Origin: Sunxiuqinia elliptica | Lineage (GTDB): Bacteria > Bacteroidota > Bacteroidia > Bacteroidales > Prolixibacteraceae | NCBI RefSeq assembly: GCF_900113005.1 | Contig: NZ_FONW01000002.1 | Location: 806,001-870,000 of the forward strand | DNA length: 64,000 nucleotides | Direction: 5' to 3' | Shown here: positions 43,978-53,930 of the stretch, piece by piece | Position numbering within the stretch: position 1 is the stretch's first letter | Layout of the letters: each line of letters opens with the position of its first letter | The notes under the pieces: model-generated | What the model saw: the letters and a program-made list of their open reading frames with translations, nothing else | Database searches by the model: none | What the model was told of the DNA's origin: nothing | Made by a program: the position numbers and the translations under genes

Positions 43978-46818
43978 TTATCGTAGTAGGTTTTTGACTT
44001 GTTCAATGCTGCTGCTTTGTTTGGGGGTGAATTGTTTGCTTAGCATGTACTGTTCCAGGCTTGTCCGAAGCTGTTGGGCTGCAGGACGTTCTTGCAGGTT
44101 AGTGGTTAAGTCGGCACTGCTAACCAGAAGCTTGCCTTTTCCAACGGTGATTTCAAACAATAGAGCCAGTGGGCGATTCGTCACCCAATCATCAATGATT
44201 CGAACAATTGGTTCAATATCCGCATTTAGTTGGCTGATGTTGATGGCATCGGCATGCGAAACGGCATCCCACCATTGCCAGTTGCTGTGATATTCCGTTG
44301 GAAATTGGCTTAATGCCGGATGGCTTGGGTTGCATAGAATTCCCAAGGTATGCGGTTTTTGCCCTACGGTCCATGCGGTGTTCCAAAAGATGGATGAAAA
44401 GCCAAGTCCAACTTCGCCTCCATAACCTTCTTTCACGGTTCCTTTACCCAAGTTGAGTAAAACTTTTCCGCCTTTATTGAGTTGGTTAATAGCTTGGCGG
44501 TTGAGTTGACGGGTAACCAGAATTTCAGCTGGAGTCGCCGTTTTTTTAGCGGGATACACCCAAAGATCCCAGTGATTGATGGTATTTTCAATGCTAACTT
44601 CCAGACGGAGTTGTTTGGGCGAATCACTTGTTTTAAAAACGTAGTTCAGCTGTCCCAGGTTGAAACAGTTGCCAATAGGAATATCTTGTTGTTTGAAAAT
44701 TCCTTGGGCAACGGTGGTCCCATCGGTTGTTTTTAAGGTCCAGCCTGATTTAGCTTGGTTTAGAGCCTCTGAACTGAAATTGGCAACTTCAACAGAAGCT
44801 TGCAAGGTATCGCCAACCGTGAAAACATGTTTTTTCAAGCGGGCCAAGGGAACAATGGAATTGCAGAACTGGCTGTATTCTTCTGGGGTGATATAGCCTT
44901 TTTCATCCCAAAAGGCATCTAAAACTCCAACCAAGGCCGTTCCTTGTCCCGGAAAATCGTGCAGGTCAAGTAACTGGAATCCGGCAAATCCTGGGGTTCT
45001 CAGTGCTGCCTCAATGTCGGCCTTGTAGCACAGAGCTTGCAGTTTTCCGGAAGCCAGCAAAAAGCTATCGGCCAAATAAATCATGCCTTGTTCTTCCAGC
45101 TTTTCCTGGAAAATTTCAAAGTTTTTAGCTTTCAGAACACCATCGTATTTTTCAATTTCTTTGAAATTGGGGTAGACACACCATTGTCCAATTTCATGGC
45201 TGACAACCGGCTTGCCGTCAGTAGTCAGGTCATCGCGCCAGTCGTAGTCGCTGCGAGGTGGTTGACTATTGATAATACTCTGCAGCCCTTCACCCCAACC
45301 CTGAATACGTGGAGCGGGGATATTGTGGTAGTTGTTGGCCTCGATAACAGGCCAGGCAGCTGCTCCGGTGTAAAGACGTCGGGAATCTTTTTCAGTCCAA
45401 TAGTTGACAAAATCGGATAAAAACTCGCGTTGATTTTTCCCAGCGGGTTCGTTTCCGTAGGCCATCAGGCAAAACGAAGGATGGTTCCCATAGGCCTCAA
45501 CCATTCGCTTGCTTTCATCCCATAGGTAGGCATCAATAGGTTTTCCGTCTCCGATGGTCGTTGTGGTATTTGCCCATGAAGAGCATTCTACCTGCAGGTA
45601 AACACCTAGTTCATCAGCTGCTGTGAATGCAGCTTCGGGTGGGCACCATGAATGAAATCGAATGTGGTTCAATCCGTGAGCTTTTACGATGCGCATAATT
45701 CGTTTCCATTCAGTGGTATCGCACGGCGGATAGCCTGTTTTTGGGAAAATGGCACATTCTAAAGTTCCTCGCAAAAAGGTCGGACGTCCGTTAATGGCAA
45801 ATCGGCTTCCTTCAACCTTGAATTCGCGAAGACCGGTGATTATGCTTTTGCCGGACTGAGTGCCTTCTGTTTGTAACTGAAGGTCTAGTTCGTACAGGTT
45901 TGGATTGAATTCGTCCCACAAGGCAGCTGATTCTCCCAATTGGCAAGAAAGCTCTACCTGATTTTCACCGGGCAATAGTTCCAATTCCTGGGTTACCGTT
46001 GCAATGTCTTCGTTCGATGTGAAGTTATGAGGCTGTACATTCAAGCTAAAATTTCCTTTTTGCGTAACTGATCCCGTGTTGACCACTGTGGCTTTGACGG
46101 TGAATGATTTTGTGTCAAGGTCTGGAAATGCTTGCAGGCTGTTGATATGGATTGGCGCTTCAGCTTTTAGTAATAAGTCGCCAATCATGCCATTCCAGTT
46201 GGATTGGGTATGATCTGAAATGGAGTGAGAGTTTAACCCGGGATCAACCGCTTTTGTCCGGTTGTCAATGCAAACGGTCAGGCGATGTTTGCCGGGAGTT
46301 AGCATGCTGGTTAAATCGTATTGATGAGCAGTTCCAAGCGAGTTTTGCATGCCTGCTTCTTGCCCGTTAACCCAAACACGGCTTTCCCAGTGGCAACGTT
46401 CCAGGTATAGTTCGATTGCCTGTCCTTGCCAATCTTCAGGAATACTTACTTCCTTTTGATACCAGGCAGCTCCTTTGTAGTATTTTATGGGCTGAAGCCA
46501 GCAAGGGATCTTGATATTTCCAGGTTCCCGATATTTTGAATATTTGGGGCTTTTGAAATACGAGCTATCCACAATTTGTCCGGTCCACGGGGTGTTTACA
46601 GTTACTTCATTACCAATATTGTTGGTGGTTAATGAGCCTGGTAAGTTCAGACTGTTATCAAAGTTCTGGTTGTACCATTCTGCTTGAATTCCTTCATCAT
46701 TTGGGTCCAGTGCATATTGCCAGCTTCCTGCCAAATCAATTTGCATTGGATCGTTTTTTGGTTGACAAGCGGAAGCCAAAAGTATGAATAATAGGAGGAT
46801 GATATTCGTTTGTTTCAT
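43978..46818 (-). CDS. GH2 family glycosidase, lipoprotein
   Basis: A 946-residue paralogue of the next gene, but anchored as a lipoprotein: LLLFILLASAC with lipobox Cys18. Catalytic residues are retained (acid/base Glu457 in YGNEPAG; nucleophile Glu542 in SHEIGQW), and the LNHIRFHSWCPPEAAF barrel segment is nearly the same in both. It lacks the extra C-terminal domain of the other copy, which explains the shorter length. The lipid anchor suggests action at the periplasmic or outer-membrane face, while the other is soluble, so the pair may process the same linkage in different compartments or on differently substituted chains. It follows the MFS gene by about 20 bp. Confidence 0.85.
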   Translation of the reverse strand: MKQTNIILLLFILLASACQPKNDPMQIDLAGSWQYALDPNDEGIQAEWYNQNFDNSLNLPGSLTTNNIGNEVTVNTPWTGQIVDSSYFKSPKYSKYREPGNIKIPCWLQPIKYYKGAAWYQKEVSIPEDWQGQAIELYLERCHWESRVWVNGQEAGMQNSLGTAHQYDLTSMLTPGKHRLTVCIDNRTKAVDPGLNSHSISDHTQSNWNGMIGDLLLKAEAPIHINSLQAFPDLDTKSFTVKATVVNTGSVTQKGNFSLNVQPHNFTSNEDIATVTQELELLPGENQVELSCQLGESAALWDEFNPNLYELDLQLQTEGTQSGKSIITGLREFKVEGSRFAINGRPTFLRGTLECAIFPKTGYPPCDTTEWKRIMRIVKAHGLNHIRFHSWCPPEAAFTAADELGVYLQVECSSWANTTTTIGDGKPIDAYLWDESKRMVEAYGNHPSFCLMAYGNEPAGKNQREFLSDFVNYWTEKDSRRLYTGAAAWPVIEANNYHNIPAPRIQGWGEGLQSIINSQPPRSDYDWRDDLTTDGKPVVSHEIGQWCVYPNFKEIEKYDGVLKAKNFEIFQEKLEEQGMIYLADSFLLASGKLQALCYKADIEAALRTPGFAGFQLLDLHDFPGQGTALVGVLDAFWDEKGYITPEEYSQFCNSIVPLARLKKHVFTVGDTLQASVEVANFSSEALNQAKSGWTLKTTDGTTVAQGIFKQQDIPIGNCFNLGQLNYVFKTSDSPKQLRLEVSIENTINHWDLWVYPAKKTATPAEILVTRQLNRQAINQLNKGGKVLLNLGKGTVKEGYGGEVGLGFSSIFWNTAWTVGQKPHTLGILCNPSHPALSQFPTEYHSNWQWWDAVSHADAINISQLNADIEPIVRIIDDWVTNRPLALLFEITVGKGKLLVSSADLTTNLQERPAAQQLRTSLEQYMLSKQFTPKQSSSIEQVKNLLR

Positions 46819-46838
46819 TTTTGATGATTGCTAATGGG

Positions 46839-48218
46839 TTAACGTTCTGTCTCTAATTTTTCAATTTCTTCCAAACTTTTTCCTTTGGTTTCAGGCAGTT
46901 TCTTCAGAATAAATAGGAAGCCTGTGATGCAGATAAAGGCATAAAGCCAGAATGTGCCGCTGGCATTTAGCCATTTATTCAAGATTGGAAAGGTGTAGGT
47001 CAGCACAAAGCTGGCAATCCAAAGCGACATGGTGGCGATAGCCATTGCAGCTCCCCGAATGCTGTTGGGGAAGATTTCGGAAAGCACCACCCAGGTAACC
47101 GGAGCAAGGGTCATGGCATAAGTGGCAATAGCCAGCAAAACAAGACTTAAAATAGCCAAGCCTTTCAATTCAAAAAAGAAGCAAATACCCATGGTCAGAT
47201 AGATGACGGCTAATCCTAAAGATCCGGTCAATAATAGTTTTCGGCGTCCCCAGCTGTCAACAACCCGCATGGCGAGCAGAGTAAAAATGAGGTTGACTGT
47301 TCCGGTAATAACGATATTGAATAGCATGTCATTCAACGAATAACCGGCGGAAGTAAAGACCTCTTCAGCGTAGTTGAAAATGACATTGATCCCGCACCAT
47401 TGTTGGAATGCCGCAAGCACAATTCCAATGATAAGTATCGGGCGTATTTTTTTTGAACGGAGTTTGCTCCAGTTAATTCGCGAGGAATGTTCGGTGAAAG
47501 ATTCGTTGATGTTTGCCTCTTCCTGTTGGGCATAATCGGCGCCTCCAATACGCGATAAAATCTTTCTAGCTTCGGTATTATCACCTTTCTTAAGCAGAAA
47601 ACGTGGACTCTCTGGAATAAAAAAGGCCAGAATAAAAAACAGTAGAGCCGGAGCCAGTTCTGCCCAAAACATCCAACGCCAGCCCCATTGTCCATTCCAT
47701 GAATTCAGAATTGCCTGATCAGAAGCTCCCGGATCAACTTTGTCAGCAATAAGCAAATTGACTATTTGTGCTAGCAAGATTCCAATGACGATGGTAAGTT
47801 GGTTAACTGAAACCAACCGTCCTCGCGTGGCTGCCGGAGCTATTTCGGCAATATAAACCGGGGAAATAGCTGAAGCCAGTCCAATGCCAAGTCCGCCTAT
47901 CAATCGGAAAATGATAAATGGCGTAAATTGAGAGACATAGCCTGTTCCTAAAGCAGAAATGGTAAACAGAGCAGCTGCGCAAATCAGCGATGGTTTGCGT
48001 CCGAAGCGATCGGAAATAAATCCGGAGGACAGTGCTCCAAATAAGCAGCCGATTAGGGCGCTGCTCATGGCCCATCCCTGAAGATTTGGTGAGTTGACAA
48101 TGTCGAAAAAACGTTCGTAAAAAGGTTTGGCACCGCCAATGACCACCCAGTCGTACCCAAAGAGCAAGCCTCCAAGTGCAGAGATGAGTGTGATGCCAAA
48201 AATGAACTTCCTGTTCAT
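46839..48218 (-). CDS. MFS sugar porter-family transporter
   Basis: A 459-residue, 12-helix sugar porter. Signatures are SDRFGRKPSL after helix 2, YIAEIAPAATRGRLVS after helix 4, ESPRFLLKKG in the central loop, QQWCGINVIFNYAEEVF in helix 7, VDSWGRRKLLL after helix 8 and PETKGKSLEEIE at the C-terminus. The PESPR and PETKG motifs are classic for this family, and the protein is closer to the XylE/GLUT consensus than the transporter at 1400-2719. It opens the minus-strand operon with the GH2 and GH36-like enzymes and probably imports the monosaccharide they release, galactose being one option. It is divergently arranged from an AraC regulator that probably controls it. Confidence 0.9.
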   Translation of the reverse strand: MNRKFIFGITLISALGGLLFGYDWVVIGGAKPFYERFFDIVNSPNLQGWAMSSALIGCLFGALSSGFISDRFGRKPSLICAAALFTISALGTGYVSQFTPFIIFRLIGGLGIGLASAISPVYIAEIAPAATRGRLVSVNQLTIVIGILLAQIVNLLIADKVDPGASDQAILNSWNGQWGWRWMFWAELAPALLFFILAFFIPESPRFLLKKGDNTEARKILSRIGGADYAQQEEANINESFTEHSSRINWSKLRSKKIRPILIIGIVLAAFQQWCGINVIFNYAEEVFTSAGYSLNDMLFNIVITGTVNLIFTLLAMRVVDSWGRRKLLLTGSLGLAVIYLTMGICFFFELKGLAILSLVLLAIATYAMTLAPVTWVVLSEIFPNSIRGAAMAIATMSLWIASFVLTYTFPILNKWLNASGTFWLYAFICITGFLFILKKLPETKGKSLEEIEKLETER

Positions 48219-48249
48219 GTAGTTTGGTTTATGAGGTTATACTTGAAGA

Positions 48250-48257
48250 CAAATCTA
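48250..48257 (-). promoter_or_regulatory. -7 box of the MFS-GH2 operon promoter
   Basis: On the minus strand TAGATTTG matches TAnnTTTG and lies 31 bp before the MFS start codon. A clear -33 TTTG is not seen, which suits an activator-dependent promoter. Confidence 0.45.
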
Positions 48258-48387
48258 GCATCAAATATGTAAATGGGAAATGAACTATTTTGTGATTTTA
48301 TGGATTATTTTGCTTTTTCATTGATCTGGTTATTTTCTTTTTGTGGTTGTTTTTTAATGTTTTATGGTCGGGATGGTTTTGCGCTTT

Positions 48388-48419
48388 ATTGATAATGTGT
48401 TGTTATTTTGATAGTTTTG
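48388..48419 (+). promoter_or_regulatory. Candidate promoter of the AraC regulator gene
   Basis: ATTG (48388-48391), 20 bp and TAGTTTTG (48412-48419) resemble the Bacteroidota -33/-7 promoter, 81 bp before the regulator's ATG. It shares the 282-bp divergent spacer with the MFS operon promoter. Confidence 0.4.
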
Positions 48420-48500
48420 TGAACTTTGGTAATTGAGCTATTCGGTATCCAATAGCCTGCAGTAGAATTTATGTCTTTGAAAAGTTTAATTTAGGATTGG

Positions 48501-49370
48501 ATGAAAAAAGAAGAGGGTTTTCCTGGGCAATTGAGCTTTGTCATTCCGGAAAAAGTTATTTATCTGATTCAACAAAATCAGTTGGTGAATGAGCTTTACT
48601 TCACGGATATTGGCTATTATCCGCATGCGCGGCACCATTTCCGTTCGCGTAAGCAGGGAAGTTCTCAGTATATTCTGATCTATTGTTTGGATGGTGAAGG
48701 CTTGATTCGCATAAGGGATGAGGACCATTTAATTGGAGCAGATCAATTCTTTATTATTCCGGCCAATGTGCCGCATGCTTATCATTCGTCAGCTGAAAAA
48801 CCATGGTCGATTTATTGGATTCACTTTACTGGTGAAAAAGCCCGTTGGTTTCAACATCTAACGGGAGAATGCCGAACAATTGAACGGGGAAAAGATTCCC
48901 GAATCCACGATCGGATCAATCTTTTTGGTGAGATTTTTCGAAACTTGGAACGGGGCTATAGCCAGGAAATTCTGGAGTACGTGAATCTATGCTTGCGCTA
49001 TTTGTTGGGCTCTTTTTCTCACATCCAACAGTTTCGTGAAGTAAGAACCTCGGATGAGGACGATGTTGTTGCCCAAAGTATTAATTACATGCTCGAAAAT
49101 GTGGAGCGCAAATTGAAACTCGAAGAAATTGCGTTGGTAGTTAAGTTGTCGGCCTCCCATTTCTCCCGCTTGTTTCAAGGCAGGACGGGCTATTCTCCCA
49201 TTGAGTACTTTATTCAGTTGAAGGTGCAGCGAGCCTGCCGGTTGCTGGACAATCGGTCGTTTAGTATTGCAGAGGTGGCTTATCAATTGGGCTACGAAGA
49301 TCAGTTCTATTTTTCGCGGCAGTTTCGCAAAGTCATGAACCTGACTCCGCGATCCTACCGGAAGCGTTGA
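48501..49370 (+). CDS. AraC-family transcriptional activator with cupin sensor domain
   Basis: A 289-residue regulator with an N-terminal cupin-type AraC binding domain (about 25-115), seen in ILIYCLDGEGLIRIRDEDHLIGADQFFIIPANVPHAYHS, and a C-terminal double HTH (about 190-288). The latter includes KLEEIALVVKLSASHFSRLFQGRTGYSPIEYF and FSIAEVAYQLGYEDQFYFSRQFRKVMNLTPRSYRKR. Such proteins bind a released sugar in the cytoplasm and activate adjacent sugar-use genes. It is divergent from the MFS-GH2-GH2-GH36 operon across 282 bp, the usual arrangement for its target. No signal peptide or membrane helix is present, which separates it from the membrane-bound AraC at 26556. Confidence 0.88.
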   Translation: MKKEEGFPGQLSFVIPEKVIYLIQQNQLVNELYFTDIGYYPHARHHFRSRKQGSSQYILIYCLDGEGLIRIRDEDHLIGADQFFIIPANVPHAYHSSAEKPWSIYWIHFTGEKARWFQHLTGECRTIERGKDSRIHDRINLFGEIFRNLERGYSQEILEYVNLCLRYLLGSFSHIQQFREVRTSDEDDVVAQSINYMLENVERKLKLEEIALVVKLSASHFSRLFQGRTGYSPIEYFIQLKVQRACRLLDNRSFSIAEVAYQLGYEDQFYFSRQFRKVMNLTPRSYRKR

Positions 49371-49503
49371 TACGGGGCGGAATGGAATCGAGCTTATTAG
49401 ACATTAGATTTTCAGATGTTCGGATTCTCGGATAACCTCGAACCTCAAATCATTTCAAACGATCTGGAACTTGGAACTTTTTCATAAGTATTTTATTTTC
49501 AGT

Positions 49504-49946
49504 TTATTTAAATGGTGTCGACCCATTAGGATAAGAATAGGTAGGATGTTTTATTTGGGTAAAGTTAAAATAAGATCTACCGTCACTCGGAGTGGGATTG
49601 TAATCCGATTGTCATAAAACAATAAATCGGGTTGGAGTATTGCCATCTAAGATTCCATATGCATAAACCTTAATGATATCCGAAGCAGGTTTATGGATGC
49701 CAAGATAAAATCGGTGCCTCTCAGACAGATGCGTAGTAATCTTCTCTTTATAAATGTATCGCCCTTATCGTTAGAAAAGTATAGCATTGGGGATATATCT
49801 TTATCATCACGCGAAACGATAATTAAATCCCAATTATCAGTTGAATCAATATCTGTATATCTCCCGTTTAACTTTTTAATCCAACTAGTCGAGGAATTGG
49901 TTGTAACGTAAATGCCAGAAGTTGTTGCTGAAAGGCATGTGTGCAA
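49504..49946 (-). pseudogene. Decayed fragment of a secreted Asp-box protein
   Basis: No intact gene is found here, but one reading path gives protein-like sequence: TSGIYVTTNSSTSWIKKL, then an Asp-box-like SNDKGDTF, then after a frameshift near 49755 FYLGIHKPASDIIKVYAYG, an in-frame stop near 49615, and a further run ending TYSYPNGSTPFK at a TAA (49504). The composition and the Asp box resemble sialidase-like propeller proteins such as the one at 50478. The 5' part is missing. Together with the adjacent sulfatase fragment it marks a deleted region. Confidence 0.55.
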
Positions 49947-49989
49947 CTTCGCTTAGCTCGAACTCACGTTAAATTAGCATTATCTATAC

Positions 49990-50368
49990 TCAAATCTCCA
50001 CTAATAGTAGAGTAAACAAATCCAGCTTTTTAAATATTTCAGCAATGGTGAAGGAGGAGGTGGGTATTTCTTTCTGGTAGACTCCACCGACTTCCCAATT
50101 TGCTTAGATGAAGGAACGCCCGGTATGGGCTCTCGCCATTAGAATGCACCGTGTAGGGGAACAAACCTCTGTGCCTGAGCAGTAAAGCGTAAATATCATT
50201 ACTTCTTCGGCCATTTTATCAATCGGGGGGCTTCTGGCCGTGACAGCTTACTACATTAACCCCCAAGTCATCGGCCATAATGTAGATGACATTTGTATGG
50301 TCCTGTGCTGATAACAGATTTTGAACAATAAGTAGTAAAAGGGAGAGGATAGAAGTTAATTTTTTCAT
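49990..50368 (-). pseudogene. Remnant of a secreted sulfatase gene
   Basis: From an ATG at 50368 the minus strand encodes a signal peptide (LLLLIVQNLLSAQ) and the sulfatase N-terminus NVIYIMADDLG. After SCHGQKPPD there is a stop, but shifting one base continues with IDKMAEEVMIFTLYCSG, then CSPTR, which matches the formylglycine motif. A stop interrupts at RSFI, sequence similarity continues through TIAEIFKKLD and then ends. Only about the first 120 codons survive, with one frameshift and at least two stops, so this is a dead, truncated copy. It differs from the sulfatase at 33661 and is therefore not a recent duplicate of it. Confidence 0.8.
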
Positions 50369-50477
50369 TGATTTACTTTATACGATTTGTAGTTTTATTT
50401 TGCCTTGTAGTCTAAAAATCAATACCTACACTATCAGTTTGATAGGCAGGTATTAATTTTTCTTATTGAAATGAATT

Positions 50478-53400
50478 TTATTGTTTTACTACTTTTAATC
50501 GATATACGGTTCCTGCTTCATCTTCAAGATGCAAGAGGTATAACCCGCTTTCTTGTTGCGATAAGTCGATCGATAATTGCTCCGAATAGCCGCTTACAGT
50601 TCCATTTTTAACCACTTGCCCGTCGATGGAGTAAACCTGATATTCGAGTGATTTAAATGAATTACCCGATAAAACAGAAAGGTTTATTTTTCCACTTGTC
50701 GGAATCGGATATGCCTTAATATCGTTGGAATATTTTTGCACCTCAACTCCAGTCGTGCTGGGTAGGCATCCCGTAAAAACCAGTTCAGCCACGGAAGTGT
50801 GTGGGTTCCCATCAGCGGCACTATTTGCAACTAGTTTAACGTATCTTCCTGTCAGTCCTTCGATTTTGATTGTTTGTGGTGCATTTGAATTCGGGAAGGT
50901 TCCTTTTGAAATAGCTGATCCCCAGTTGTTTTTATCACTGGTAACATAAAGTTCATAGTCCTTTATCCGACCATTTTGAAGATCTTGACGTGGATAATAT
51001 TCTATTTTTTTCAAATTGTATTGATCTCCAAGATCCAATTGAATTTCGTGAGGGTGTACAGGATTGCTGCTAACCCACTCAGTATGCCAAATAGTTGATA
51101 TGTCGCCGTCAATAGCGTTGGTAGCAACCAGGGACCTTGACGCTTTAGTTTCCTCACTGTCGACATACATCAAACTAATTTTCTCAGTTGGTACTATTCC
51201 CGGATTAGTGCAATCGTAAATTGAAGGAGCTTCTTTCACGGTAAGCATCGACTCAACGGTTTTTGTGAAGGTTTTACCATTTTGGGTTACATTCATAGTT
51301 ACATCATAAACTCCCTTGTCAAAAACGGCTTTAGGATTGTGCGAATTGGCATCGTTAATGTAAAGTGGAGCAGGATTGAATTCCCATAACCAGGTAGCTC
51401 CTGAATGGTTAAGTATGGAGTAGTCGTTAAAATAAACAGTATCGTTCATGTTTCTTATAATCGGTGTTTGACACACCGGGCTTATAACGGGGTCAAATTC
51501 CGGTTCCTGTAAGGGGCTTTCCCATACTCCACCATTTCCTCCAACTCGCATTTTGGCATCGCGGAAAAATGGTATTCCAAGGTTAACTGTAAAGGCCAAT
51601 GGAAATCCTTTCGAAAAATCAATCCAAACAACATCAGATTCTTTCCTGTAATAAACTTCTGCAGGGGTGGTTTTTCCTGCACTGCTGGTAACAAACAGGT
51701 AAACCAGATCTTCACCACTTTTAGTTGGTTGAATAGCGAGGGTTTTTGTGGCTTTTCCTCTTATGTTACCCGACCAGTCGATCCAAGTATCACCCCCATC
51801 AGTTGATTTGAAAACTTTGCCACCTTCTGCGACTCTTCCGCCGTTTTGCTGGCAGGCGTATATTACATTCTCATCGTAAGGAGAAATAACAAAAAATAAT
51901 TTACCTTTCCAGTAGTTATTTCCATACATTCCAGAGGTCAAGGCCGGTTTATGCTCCCAGGTCACACCTCCATCTGTACTTTGATATAAGCCTTGGTTAA
52001 CAATATCTACATAAAGTACATCCGGGTTTTTGTGGCTGATTTGGAGGTATCTTACTTTTTCACCAAAGTCATGTAACAGATCGAAGTTGATGCCTCCATC
52101 CGGGCTTCGCCAAAGACCGGTTCCTTCTCCCAGATAGATAACGTCATAGTAATTTGGATGAATAATTACATTGCTTCTTTTCTGACCATATTCATCCATG
52201 TTTGGGTGTTTGGTGAATAAGAACCGGCCTTCCTCTATTTCGTCTGCTGTTTTAGGTAATATAAAACCGTTTCCAAGATCTTTAAACACCACATGGCGAC
52301 TTTTCCCTTTTAATACCCAACCTGTGGCTGATTCAGCTCCTCCCATGCGGAGGGCTTTATCCCCATACCCTTCACTCATTGCCGTATTGCCATTATGATA
52401 ACGGCCTCCTACTATAATGTCTTCATTCCATCCCTGGTCGAATCCCCAGAATTGGGAGCCAATTATACCCTGAAGTCGGGCAGAGTGGCTTGAAGGTGAC
52501 GTAAATACGTCGTTGGAGAAATTCATACCTCCATCGGTTGCTATCCAAGTTTCATCGTTGGGCAGAATTTTCATGTCCTGAATGTCGGGATGAATACGAA
52601 AGGTTCCACTGTAGCCCCCGGTTTTCTCGAAAGTAACTCCTCCGTTGGTCGACTTAAACAAGGTGGTTGTACCGGCAAATATTACATCCTCATCGTTAGG
52701 CGATACTTCCAGTACAAGGTCGAAATATCCTTGTCCATTATCCATGCCAAATGCTGTAGTTTTACCTGTTGCAAGTAATGTCCACGTGTATTTAGATCCA
52801 TCATGAAGGCCTTTATATAAATATGGAATTCTGTCAGTAGAAAGCATTACTGCGTACAATGCATTGGGATTATCAGGAGTTACAGCAAGCATGGCTCCGG
52901 CCTTAATATCTACTTTTGGGAAAGAATTCATCTGTTTAAAGGAATTTCCTCCATCGCTTGAATAAATGAGAGCATAGGACGATCCGTCTATTGTTATGGC
53001 ATAGATAACATTGCTGTCATCTGGTTTAATTTCGATGTCGTATACAATTGCACTGCTCTTTTTAGACCAAGATAATCCCTTATCGGTACTTACATAAACC
53101 CCTTCGTCAGCTGCAGCTACAATTTTTGAGGGATTGTTATAATCAATTTTTAATCGGTTAGCACTAAATAAATTTTGGCTGGACAGAGCCGGCATCCACG
53201 ATTGGCCACCATCATTGGTTATGTGAATTTGTTTAGCTGCAGAAACGTAAACCGTATCTGTATTTTCGGGATGAATGGCGATAGCCTTAATACCATTGCC
53301 AAAAACATAGTCTTTCCCCACTAATTCCCAGGTAAGCCCTTTGTCGGTAGTTTTGTTTACATACCCGGTTTCGGTGCCACAGTACAAAATATCTGGATTT

Positions 53401-53930
53401 GCAGGGGTTACGTCAAATGAATATACATTTGCCTGCCATGGTACCGGTACTCGTTGTGAAGAATTAGCACTTTTCCACCATGTTTCTTTTGGCCCCAGAA
53501 AGGTCCAGTCGGCGTTCGATTTCGGGGCAGATTTCAAATGAGTTGGTTTTTGAGTTTGCAACAAGTAAAGGTTTTCCCGGAGTTTTCCAATATCGGGGAG
53601 TGTAATTGTACCATCGTTTTCAACATAGGGCTCAACAACCTGCCGCCAGATTTTATAAAAACGAATAATCGGGCTTTTTTCTTTTCCGTTTAGCCGCTTA
53701 TAGTCGTTGTAGGCCCTGTTAAGTTCATAGTAATTAATGGGGTACCGGTACAACATTTTTGCCCATTCAGGGTAGCTGTCGTCGTAGGCAGGTTTATAAC
53801 TTTTGGTAATTCCTGGCAACTCATCATAAGGGGTATATGCAGTTTGTGCGAATGTACTGATATTTACGAGTAGGATGCTTTCTATTATCAGAATCAGTTT
53901 CAAATACCTGATTTTAGCTTGTTTAAACAT
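50478..53930 (-). CDS. Secreted Asp-box propeller protein with discoidin domain and T9SS tail
   Basis: An 1150-residue secreted protein; the ATG at 53930 places a signal peptide at residues 1-30 (cleaved near STFAQ). Most of it is a run of Asp-box (BNR) repeats, such as STDKGLSW, SSDGGNSF, STNGGVTF, STDGGVTW and STDGGDTW, forming one or two beta-propellers as in sialidases, GH74 enzymes and VPS10-like proteins. A PKD-like segment, an F5/8-type-C (CBM32-like) domain with ATNAIDGDISTIWHTEW, and a T9SS type A tail with IKAYPIPTSG follow. It is probably surface-displayed and binds or cleaves the target glycan. No catalytic residues could be assigned, so the enzyme class remains open. Confidence 0.75.
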   Translation of the reverse strand: MFKQAKIRYLKLILIIESILLVNISTFAQTAYTPYDELPGITKSYKPAYDDSYPEWAKMLYRYPINYYELNRAYNDYKRLNGKEKSPIIRFYKIWRQVVEPYVENDGTITLPDIGKLRENLYLLQTQKPTHLKSAPKSNADWTFLGPKETWWKSANSSQRVPVPWQANVYSFDVTPANPDILYCGTETGYVNKTTDKGLTWELVGKDYVFGNGIKAIAIHPENTDTVYVSAAKQIHITNDGGQSWMPALSSQNLFSANRLKIDYNNPSKIVAAADEGVYVSTDKGLSWSKKSSAIVYDIEIKPDDSNVIYAITIDGSSYALIYSSDGGNSFKQMNSFPKVDIKAGAMLAVTPDNPNALYAVMLSTDRIPYLYKGLHDGSKYTWTLLATGKTTAFGMDNGQGYFDLVLEVSPNDEDVIFAGTTTLFKSTNGGVTFEKTGGYSGTFRIHPDIQDMKILPNDETWIATDGGMNFSNDVFTSPSSHSARLQGIIGSQFWGFDQGWNEDIIVGGRYHNGNTAMSEGYGDKALRMGGAESATGWVLKGKSRHVVFKDLGNGFILPKTADEIEEGRFLFTKHPNMDEYGQKRSNVIIHPNYYDVIYLGEGTGLWRSPDGGINFDLLHDFGEKVRYLQISHKNPDVLYVDIVNQGLYQSTDGGVTWEHKPALTSGMYGNNYWKGKLFFVISPYDENVIYACQQNGGRVAEGGKVFKSTDGGDTWIDWSGNIRGKATKTLAIQPTKSGEDLVYLFVTSSAGKTTPAEVYYRKESDVVWIDFSKGFPLAFTVNLGIPFFRDAKMRVGGNGGVWESPLQEPEFDPVISPVCQTPIIRNMNDTVYFNDYSILNHSGATWLWEFNPAPLYINDANSHNPKAVFDKGVYDVTMNVTQNGKTFTKTVESMLTVKEAPSIYDCTNPGIVPTEKISLMYVDSEETKASRSLVATNAIDGDISTIWHTEWVSSNPVHPHEIQLDLGDQYNLKKIEYYPRQDLQNGRIKDYELYVTSDKNNWGSAISKGTFPNSNAPQTIKIEGLTGRYVKLVANSAADGNPHTSVAELVFTGCLPSTTGVEVQKYSNDIKAYPIPTSGKINLSVLSGNSFKSLEYQVYSIDGQVVKNGTVSGYSEQLSIDLSQQESGLYLLHLEDEAGTVYRLKVVKQ

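Noticed and set aside
49371-50477. An insertion sequence or prophage remnant in the gap after the AraC gene
   Set aside because: No transposase or integrase motif and no terminal repeats were seen; the readable fragments are sulfatase and Asp-box proteins.
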